Under the pieces are notes generated by a model. It searched no databases. It worked only from the letters and a program-made list of their open reading frames with translations, and was not told where the DNA came from. From Rhododendron vialii (lineage: Eukaryota; Streptophyta; Magnoliopsida; Ericales; Ericaceae), in the NCBI RefSeq assembly GCF_030253575.1, contig NC_080559.1:27988501-28052500 (forward strand): a stretch of 64,000 bases of DNA. Direction: 5' to 3'. The stretch's first letter is position 1, and the number at the start of each line of letters is the position of its first letter. The translations under genes and the position numbers were made by a program. Positions 56,501 through 64,000 of the stretch are shown here, in pieces.

Positions 56501-57639
56501 ACGAAAAAAAGCCATTCTGAAGTACTGATAGAACAATAGACAAATTTAGTAAAACATATGGATTAAGGTACAAACTTTTATTGCAGAAAGCTTTCGGCTA
56601 CGGCCGGCTTTTCTCTTCCCGTTGGATTTATGACGGTAGCTTTCTACGTTGTTGAGATACCGTAACACCTCTGGCTTGGAAAAGAACTTGAGTTTATTTG
56701 AGGGATCAGAATAGCACTACAACAAACACAAATAGCCATTCTCAGAAACAACTAAAACCGCAACAAAACAAGGCTACCAACCAATAGAGGTTTCCCTGAA
56801 TGCAAATCTGTCAGAAAATATGAGCTTTATCCAAATTTAGAGGCAAAATCGTGTGATTCTAGGACAAACTGAAATCCCACGAAACAAACAAATTCCATAT
56901 CAGTGAGATTGATAATGATGCTTCCGATGAAAGTTCGTACTTTTTAAACCTTGAGGCACCTTCGAAATATCAAAAAAAAAAAGTTTTTTCAAGAGATCTT
57001 CGAAGGATTTTCTACAGATCATCGAGTCTCAGTGCTCTCATATCAGCTTACAAATTCTTTAGGCGCAATAACCTAAAACCGAAATTTTTGAGAATTCCCA
57101 CACAAAAACAATGAGTTGAATGTCAGTTAATGATCATAAATGTGCGATTTACTCCTGAGAGGTTTAGGCAAAAACCCACTGTTTCTTTCTTTAACTCTTT
57201 CAACGTTCAGCATAAATTTCTGCTTATCAAGCATTTTCCTTCCACATAAATGAGTTTTTGATACCTTGCACTATCAAGTTCCTATTCAAGATTTTATCTT
57301 AGCTAGCAGCCAATTCATAAACCCCTCTTCTCGAGTCTTCACAATACTCTGAAGAAATGCATGCTTAATTTTATTTTTATTTTTCAAATTAAGGAACGAC
57401 CCAAAATTTTTATTTTTTTTTGAACAGATATTGTATACAGAAATATAAAACACAGAGCCAAAGTTTCAATTTTTTTACAGTCAAATCAATGTAATGGGCA
57501 AATGGTTTCAAGTATTTAGAGCTAAACCCAGAACCAAAATGTGAAAATTTACCGTGTCTCTCTTTCCATTCTTCCGTATTCTGACTTCGACCGTCCAACC
57601 AGTAGGAAGCCACTCGGGCGACGAACTCTGCTCCGCCAT
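53573..57639 (-). CDS. MBD13: MBD13-like methyl-CpG-binding-domain protein, 4 exons
   Basis: Minus-strand exons 57639-57553, 56716-56576, 55161-55038 and 54642-53573; 1422 nt, 473 residues, phases consistent. The MBD lies in residues 8-75 and spans exons 1-2: EWLPTGWTVEVRIRKNGKRD, then CYSDPSNKLKFFSKPEVLRY and LNNVE. Residues 141-278 are three 46-residue repeats beginning SDPKAVVG. Near the C-terminus two related segments occur, LWTDPCIEFAIKTL (about 358) and SWGDPCIDFAVKTL (about 398), a conserved tail of this plant group. Exon 2 uses the donor AAA|GTTTGT, unusual but in frame. MBD proteins of this class are nuclear; binding to methylated CpG is not assured for all plant members. The large second intron (1414 bp) leaves room for an unrecognised exon. 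Position beside CTF8 supports the MBD13 assignment. Confidence 0.85.
54161..54574 (-). repeat. In-frame coding minisatellite, 3 x 138 bp, in the MBD gene
   Basis: Three exact-length units of 138 bp encode 46 residues each, starting SDPKAVVGVVSENLAENG, SDPKAVVGAVSENLAENG and SDPKAVVGEVSENLAENG and ending REKPDLPREK (PDLPRRA in the third). Only a few residues differ between units, so the expansion is recent. Confidence 0.95.
56127..56386 (+). other. Exon-like open frame without ATG inside MBD intron 2
   Basis: On the strand opposite the MBD gene, a frame of 86 codons is open from after a TAG (56124) to a TAA (56384). Its composition looks coding (for example SNFWEDCSDTFSREYLKVLE and KKSQEDEDKATEEQAQVLG), but it lacks an ATG and I recognise no family. 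It may be a captured gene fragment or chance. Confidence 0.3.
56459..56520. repeat. 32-bp tandem repeat in MBD intron 2
   Basis: GATATGTAGCAGTACGAAAA starts near 56458 and again near 56489; the two copies are almost identical. Confidence 0.85.
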
Positions 57640-57667
57640 TCGCCGGATCTTGCTTTTCTCCGGTGAC

Positions 57668-57687
57668 CTCTCTCTCTCTCTCTCTCC
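57668..57687. repeat. (GA)n/(CT)n microsatellite in the MBD leader
   Basis: About 10 dinucleotides, GA on the coding strand, about 30 bases before the start codon. Confidence 0.9.
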
Positions 57688-57725
57688 AATCTTTCTAACT
57701 TTCTCTCTCTAGAGCAGAGTGAGGG

Positions 57726-58110
57726 ATGCCATATCTGGAGACAGGGACAAAAGCTCTCCAAAACCACGTGTTGGCAGACTTCTATGCTTTGCAATTCGAG
57801 AAGAAACCCCGAACGTGTCGAAGGCGACAATACGGTATACCGATGGTTAATACACCGCTCTCTAAAATCTCAACTTATCCAGACCTCTCTCTCTCTAGTT
57901 TCTCCTTCTCGCCCATTTTTCAGGGGAAATTATTGCACCCCAACTACCAATTGGAACATGGAATAGTCGCCAATAACTTATGTCCATGGTAGTCGTAGTA
58001 GTATTACTACTGGGAGAACTATTTCCCAACCAATCGAAACAGATGTTTTACTTTTTTTTAAAGGTGAAAGGTACTTGTACTCTGTATATGTAGACTGGAG
58101 AATTCGGATT
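57726..58110. other. Upstream of the MBD gene, no gene seen
   Basis: Probable promoter. Plus-strand frames of 60-88 codons here have no recognisable domain. Confidence 0.4.
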
Positions 58111-58352
58111 AAGGTTATGTTCCGGAAATCAAAATAAATTTTTATTTTTTAAAAAGGTAATTTTAAACTCAAAAATTATGATTTTATTGAAATCTAAAAA
58201 TATGCAATATGGATCTTGTTTGGAAGATCTTGATGAGATCTATTATACGATGCAAAAAAATTTGAAAAATTATTTTTCATTTACTTTATTTTTGAGTTTG
58301 AAAATGTGAAATAAGCTGCTTATTTTTAAAAAAAAATTCTGAAACGGGGCCT
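58111..58352. mobile_element. MITE of the GTTCCAGAA-ended family, copy 4
   Basis: Ends AAGGTTATGTTCCGGAAA and TTCTGAAACGGGGCCT are inverted repeats. The interior TCTAAAAATATGCAATATGG and GAAGATCTTGATGAGATCTA matches copy 5 at about 85 percent by eye. Confidence 0.85.
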
Positions 58353-58896
58353 AATTCAGTTTACTGACTATACTTTATTTTTTAGGAAAAAATATTATGA
58401 TGACCTATAGGCACTTTTAATTGAGAAATTTGGATTATTTTCTCGGCGACAGAACTTTTCCGGCCTATCTCAAGAAGAATAATTTTGTTTATCATCGTTG
58501 CAATACTTTCGAGTCTTGTTTAATGGATGTTACAAGTTGGAGAGGGTCAATAGTGAAGATGGAAATCATGAGATTCAATTAGTGGTGGAAAGGAACTAGT
58601 AGTGAAATTAGTAGTTTAGTAAATCAAACGTAGAGATTGTTATAACTGTACTTGTTTTAATTAGGGAGTGAAGGGATTAAGCCGTTAAGGGGATAATATG
58701 CCATAATTCTCCGGATTGTACTACCTGTCCCACCCCTCGTGTTAGCTATAATCCCCCATTTTGAGAGATTCATCTGTCCGCGCTGAAACTTTGACCCTCA
58801 TAATTACAAACAAAAGAGTAATACGGGCGCCCCCACGTATACAGCAGCCCAAACCCATCTCGAGTGTTCGCCAAAAAGTTATCCCATCTATATGAT
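58353..58896. other. Intergenic, no gene seen
   Basis: Spacer between two MITEs of the same family and orientation. Confidence 0.4.
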
Positions 58897-59139
58897 AAGG
58901 TTCCGTTTCGGAACGTAAAATAAGTTTTTATTTTTTTAAAAAGTAATTTTAAGTTCAAAAATGATGGATTTATTGAAATCTAAAAATATGCAATATGAAT
59001 CTTGTTTGAAAGATCTCGATGAAATCTTCTATACGGTGGAAAAAAAAATTAAAAACTATTTTTTATTTACACTATTTTTTAATTTAAAAATATGAAATAA
59101 GTACTTATTTTTTTAAAAAGTGTTCTGGAACGGGGTCCA
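58897..59139. mobile_element. MITE of the GTTCCAGAA-ended family, copy 5
   Basis: Ends AAGGTTCCGTTTCGGAACG and GTTCTGGAACGGGGTCC. Same orientation as copy 4, 545 bp away. No coding region. Confidence 0.85.
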
Positions 59140-59382
59140 AGTTTATTGCTTTCATGAACTCTACATACTTTCAACCAAAAAGAGCTGTGAGTGTATATTG
59201 TATCTTTCCTGCTCCTGTTTGTTACATTTATCCCTGAAATCCATACATAGTTTTGCCGGCCAATGTAATTTACATAAACGTTACTATCATTCTATTATTC
59301 CACAATTTTGATAACAGTAGTCCATTTTACTATATAAAGCTCTCAACAATGTCCCGTTTGAGGGGGGGGGGGGTTTGGGACC

Positions 59383-59578
59383 CGGGATGCTGCCAAGCAG
59401 TTCCTGTCAAGCGCCATGCCGAGAGTTACCGAATCGTTCATCTCAACAATCAATGATTTGGGAGAGAATGTATGTTTTTTAATCCAGACCGCTGAAAATA
59501 CTTTTGGACGGTCCGAATGCGCCTTGCTCAGCAGGATGCTTGGCAGGAACTGCTCGGCAGCGTCCCCGGATATTGTTG
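59383..59578. repeat. Foldback element
   Basis: GGGATGCTGCCAAGCAGTTC (59384) is mirrored by GAACTGCTCGGCAGCGTCCC (59557-59576). The stem continues through CTGTCAAG/CTTGGCAG. A G-run of 12-13 bases stands just left (59362-59374). Confidence 0.75.
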
Positions 59579-61746
59579 TAAATGTTGCTGATGTGACATA
59601 TGATCCTCTACTTCTGATACAGTCATTTTCAGAAAGGAAATCGTCATTTTCTTGCAAAAATTCAGAATAAAGGGTTAGATAAGATCGTTCTCACCCCTGC
59701 CAGTTTGATCAAATCTTTTGGAGCGTGTGATTGGTTTTATATTCCAATTACTATAAAGAACTGTAATTCTTGAGTAGTAACTCTTGTCTTTCCTGTGTGG
59801 GAGGCCAATGTTCGAGCTCCGTCATGGACGTTTGGGATTCAAAGCTATGAATAGCCTTTGAAACATTATGCGTGAATGAAGCAAAATGGTGTCGTTTTGC
59901 CCGGACAACACACATGTGGGACAACAGGCTCCCAAGTTCGGTAAGTTATGTATTGCTATTGTTTAAGTTAAATACTCAGCTTTCCCAGTTTTTCTAACTA
60001 GTTGGTTTCTCAACAACATCAATTGAATCGATCCAAATAAGCTTCATGAAGCATTGGTGATGAAGCTATTGATCTTCTTTGTACCATCTCAGGATTTTAC
60101 TAAGTAACTATTCAGTATGTGTGAAACATGGTTATACCAACTTACCAAGTACTTATCCGTTTGTTGGAGTCTCTGTTGTCTATACCTTAACCGGTACCAT
60201 CCCCGAATTTTATTTCGAGACGGTTTGGCCAGCACTAGTCGCATCAGCTTAAATAGTCGTTATCTGGTCTTCCTTTGATAAACTGGATCTGACTTTTCAG
60301 AATGTGATACAAGTTAATCGAGCTTGAAGTGTGATTGCAGCTCTTTAATTGTTTTCGTAACGAAATACCTCCGCACGTGTCGTAATAGCTCCATGAATGA
60401 AAATTTTGATGTTCAAAAAAAAAAAAAAAAAAAAAACTACCAATGTCAAAAGAAGAAACTTCATTAGTTGACATTGAGCTTACATTACATAATAGCACAG
60501 CCCTAACTTGTTGGTGCAGCCTTGCAAAAAACTACTATGTGAATATGTTGTGGTTTACCATCCACAGAGAACAGACAAGCATATGATAGGCATGCACCAA
60601 CAGAAATTAGCAATTTCCTAATCCTCCTGATTAAACCACCAGGCAGGCTGAGTAGTAGTATAAACCAAAATTGAACATAAAAACAATACAGTCAATTGTC
60701 ACTACTTGTCATGCTAGTGACTTGACATATACTTCTTTTCCAACCCCACTTGGGCCACTTCCACTTGCCTATTAAATTTAGTTTTAAGCTTAAGCAATTT
60801 TTCATAAATGCGACAGGACATAATGGTAAGGTTGTCCCAATGCGACCACGTGGTCCCCAGTTTGAGTTACAGAACGAGTCTCTTCGTTTTTTGAAAGGCA
60901 ACAAGCCTCTCTGTTTATGAGGTAAGCTTTCCTACCACTAGTGGCTCCACTAGTTGGGTTGGGTATTCAAATGAGGGTCCTCATTGATGATAAAAAAAAA
61001 AAAATCCCGAAAGAACCTCATTGATGATTCCAAAGAAAAAGGAAAGAATACCCTCATTCTTTTTCTTCCGCATATGCCCTAAACGAAATATGTTCGTCTC
61101 GGCTATTTCACTCTACAAAAAAATGCCCAGTGTATTGTAGTAATTCTTTGTTGTTTGTCAAAAACCTTTGACGGGTATCAACAAGAAGTAATTTTCCATT
61201 GGGAACTTGTTCAGTGGTTGAATGAATACCCTGCTAAATAGTAACTCTGGAGCCGCCATTGTTGCCTATATCCAACCCTCCTCTATAATAGCGAGAGCCG
61301 TATGTCCTGGGTATGCAATTTCCCAAACCATGATTTATGTTAATATGTTTTTACTTCTCCGTTCCACTAAGGACCTTTACTTCAAAAAATAAGTATTTTT
61401 TTTTTTAATTAGTGGAACATACCCATCGGAAAGGAAGAAAACAAACTGGGAAATTGTGGTTGGTGGTGTGTGCTTATGAGTGAATGATTGAAATACACAC
61501 ATCCGAATACAAATTGTTTGCACGTACAAAGCATTTGAACAGATTCTTGATTTAGCGATTTCAATTCCAGAATCTTCTTTTTTCGACAAGGCATCATCAG
61601 CAGATAGGGATTTCATGGGGGGCTAACTTCCATGCTTCAAACTTAGCGACCAACGGGAAGCATGAAGTTACCAAAAGATGGAAACCATCGAGAAGAGGAG
61701 CTGTGAAAATAAATAACTATGCATCAATGAAATAGAACAGTGCCAC
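59579..61746. other. Intergenic, no gene seen
   Basis: No supported gene. A 20-base A run lies at about 60416-60436. Frames of 70-84 codons on the minus strand have no recognisable domain. Confidence 0.4.
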
Positions 61747-61990
61747 GCAGTAATTCTTCGTGATTGGAAGGGAAGTCGCATAGATGGTTTTGCAAAGAGT
61801 ATTCAAGCCGCTTCAATTCTACAAGCCGCAGCAATATTGGCCATTCGATATGCTTGTGTTCCGGCAAAGGGTAGGAACTTGTTGAGCATTGAGATCCAGG
61901 GAGACAACAAAGAAGTTATTATTCACCTCTGCGTCTCTGAGGACGACCCTCCGTGGGAGTGTGCCCCTATATTTCTGATCTCTGAACAAT
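61747..61990 (+). pseudogene. RNase H-like fragment, decayed
   Basis: Translated from 61747 without ATG the frame reads AVILRDWKGSRIDGFAKSIQ, then AASILQAAAILAIRYACVPA and SIEIQGDNKEVIIHLC. This is the pattern of the plant RVT_3/RNase H-like domain (a short loop, an acidic/aliphatic helix, then IEGDS/IQGDN and the helix after it). The first part of the domain is missing and sequence beyond CAPIF is unrelated, so it is a remnant of a LINE-type retrotransposon or a related gene. Confidence 0.6.
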
Positions 61991-62859
61991 GGCGTTGGAA
62001 TTTGAGTTTTAGTATTTCTCTTGGTGTTCTATCCGTCTGGGGATTTTCTTCGTGTTCTCTTTTGACAGAGCCAATCAACCAAATGTGATTGGAAAATAGC
62101 CGAAAATTTGAAAACAGGCCGGAGGGGATACCAAAAGTGTTAGTATCCCCAGTTTACAAAAAAGTGCTTAGTCTAGTTGTAGTAGGTGCAAGCTGGTCTC
62201 AACCCTCTACTCTTTCTAGATGTTATTTCCGAGATCCTGGACTCAAGAAAGGAATTCACAAATGCCCCTCCAATCCTCCTTTTTTTTCGGTTACACAAGA
62301 GGGCCTAGGCCCTATAAACAAAAACATTCGTCACAGCATCTCAATATACTCCGAGACCATTGCGGTCATTGCTCAGAACATCCAGCACCTCTACCGAGGC
62401 TTGATCAAACACTAGTTCGCTTACCCAGCTAGTTTATGTGCGCATCTATTCTCTTCCCTCTAGCCCAAGGTTAAGTCACAGATCCAACTCATTTTAAGTT
62501 GTTCATTGATGAACAAAATCAGGTTGTAAATAGGATCAAGGGTTGTAATCCTCTTTAACAATTTCCAATGATATAAAAAACACCCATACTTTTTTTGGTT
62601 TTTTTTGTGTGTGTGTGTGTTTGGTTCCCAAGAGGAAAGTGAAAGAAAAAGGACTGAAGTTGAACCCATGCAATGTTTTTTTGCCTTGATGTTGCACTGC
62701 CAATCCGATCCCGATATATTAACAAGAAAACATCCAAAAGTTACATCCAATGAAAAAATTATATTGATCATAGACAAAACTATACAGTATATAAAAACCT
62801 TAACTTACGTTTCAAACCGAAAAGACTAAATCATAACTTCGATTCCCATCAAGATCCGA
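61991..62859. other. Intergenic, 3' side of the CLE gene, no gene seen
   Basis: Plus-strand frames 62089-62415 and 62220-62432 overlap one another and lack domains. A (GT)n run lies at about 62605-62620. Confidence 0.4.
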
Positions 62860-63123
62860 TCAATTGTGAAGTGCATTAGGCCCATCTGGAACAAGCCGGC
62901 GCGAAACTGCAAACACCGGGTCGTACCCCTGATCCTCCGCTCGATGATACTTGGGAATGGTGCCGAAGTACCGCAAAAAGGCAGAGTGGAACTTGGCCCT
63001 CAATCTCTGCTCCGATTCTTCGGCTCTAGCATAGCGATCAAGGTGCCGGCAACTGGATACCTGGACTCGCGCGAGCACGATTATGATAACTATGAGTGGT
63101 AGTTGAAAGTTTTGAGGTCTCAT
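62860..63123 (-). CDS. CLE (CLAVATA3/ESR-related) signalling peptide precursor, intronless
   Basis: An 87-residue prepropeptide. Residues 1-24 form a secretion signal with a hydrophobic core (LPLIVIIIVLA). Then comes a variable basic/acidic middle, and the last 12 residues RLVPDGPNALHN are a CLE domain at the extreme C-terminus, preceded by SR for processing. CLE peptides are cut out, often hydroxylated and arabinosylated on Pro7, and bind CLV1/BAM-type receptor kinases to restrict meristems or vascular cell fate. Gly6, Pro4, Pro7, Asn8, Leu10, His11 and Asn12 fit the family; Asp5 and Ala9 are unusual (Ser/Thr/Gly and Pro are normal). Closest by eye are A-type members such as CLE9/10 (RLVPSGPNPLHN). 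Length and lack of introns are usual for CLE genes. Confidence 0.9.
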   Translation of the reverse strand: MRPQNFQLPLIVIIIVLARVQVSSCRHLDRYARAEESEQRLRAKFHSAFLRYFGTIPKYHRAEDQGYDPVFAVSRRLVPDGPNALHN

Positions 63124-64000
63124 GTTTCAGATGATGCAGGAAGAGTTGAAAGAGGGGATTATATAAACAGAGGAAACAAGTTTTCGGAGGTTGGCTATAG
63201 GTGCTGGCTGGTGAAGTTTATTCACAGATAATGGTCCCCTCACTTGCGAAAGTCTAAGCATGGCCAAGTGAGATATGATATGCTTTTTATTTTGAACCTT
63301 CAACAGGCACATCGATGCCGGGTTGTTTTCAAAATTAGTTTTGCAGAATACTTTTCAAAAACTCGTTTTGTCGGCGGTTTCTAAGGCTCGTTTTTTGATA
63401 ACTTTTTGAAAACAGCCTTATTTTAGAAGCAGATCTTTAAAGGATGGTAATGTTCACCCTCTTTAAAGGATGGTGAACAAAATTATTCACGCAAATCTTT
63501 CGTATTCTTGAACAGCCTGTGGAAAAATGGACAGGATCCGAGTCCGGAAAAATGTTTCTAAAAGTAAATCTTGAAAAAGTATTCTGCAAAAATGATTCCG
63601 AAGACCACCGCCATATCTGGCTGTTGGGACTTGGGAAGACCTCCATGGCACGTCTCCAGATCCTAAAGGGTTGACTTTATCTTTGGTACAAGGCAGTAAT
63701 GTCCTAGATAGATTTTGTGAACCGGCCGGGGATCCTGGAGCGCAGGGGCACGCAACACAATTCGAGCCGTCAAAAAAGTGTTTTTGATGGGTCCAAATTT
63801 GATAAAAGTATTGCGCACCCTTACGCTTCACGGTCCCAAGTTCCATCATTTGTCAAGCACCGGGCAAAATTTCAAAGTAAAGATAAAAATAAGCAGAGAA
63901 AGAGAGTATATTAGTAGCAGGTTGGTAAGCAGACGTTTAAAAAACCATACAATCGGTTCGCTGGATTCAACTGGAATGCTGTTTTTATTCCTTGAGAGAA
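63124..64000. other. Upstream of the CLE gene, with a foldback element
   Basis: Promoter side of the CLE gene. TTTTGCAGAATACTTTTCAA (63339) is mirrored by TTGAAAAAGTATTCTGCAAA (63571-63590), giving inverted arms of about 35 bp around 230 bp. No gene recognised up to the window end; the 120-codon frame at 63487-63849 lies partly in this repeat and is not supported. Confidence 0.5.

Overview
This is nuclear DNA of a flowering plant, most likely a eudicot. The genes have spliced exons with GT/AG borders, encode plant-specific families (PORR, XBAT, CEN/TFL1-type PEBP, class B heat shock factor, CLE peptide, plant MBD protein), sit in AT-rich spacers, and are surrounded by MITEs, small LTR elements (TRIMs) and (GA)n/(CT)n microsatellites. 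The species cannot be named from the sequence alone. No bacterial, viral, CRISPR or tRNA feature was recognised.

Layout. The 3' part of a PORR-domain organelle RNA-splicing gene enters from the left edge (2-709) and is followed by a diverged tandem duplication (about 1.24-3.83 kb) and a foldback broken by a hAT element. A ten-exon XBAT33-type ankyrin/RING E3 ligase gene occupies 7067-13322, with a Stowaway MITE and two TRIMs in its introns. A four-exon CEN/TFL1-like PEBP gene lies on the minus strand (16173-17031). After 8 kb of repeats comes a two-exon HSFB2-type heat shock factor gene (25175-26273, minus) with a perfect heat shock element in its leader/promoter. From 26.7 to 32.5 kb lie MITEs, including one element that carries two others. 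A single-exon TMEM161 gene is at 32942-34306 (minus).

The right half holds four consecutive genes: protein phosphatase 1 inhibitor-2 (38183-43357, minus, with large TE-rich introns), ARFRP1/ARLB1 small GTPase (47359-50293, plus), CTF8 (51247-52635, minus) and an MBD13-like methyl-CpG-binding-domain protein (53573-57639, minus). From memory this is the gene order of Arabidopsis At5g52200-At5g52230, so it looks like a conserved block. The last 6 kb hold MITEs, a decayed RNase H fragment and an intronless CLE peptide precursor (62860-63123, minus).

The genes are independent eukaryotic transcription units, not a pathway or operon. They cover RNA processing, ubiquitylation, meristem/flowering control, heat stress, phosphatase regulation, Golgi traffic, sister-chromatid cohesion, chromatin and peptide signalling. 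I did not find a convincing new biological system. The most notable items are the conserved four-gene block, a recently expanded in-frame 138-bp repeat in the MBD gene, a CLE peptide with an unusual core, a start codon isolated in a 5-nt coding exon, the nested transposons, and TRIMs within introns. All exon borders were read by eye and may be off by one base in places.
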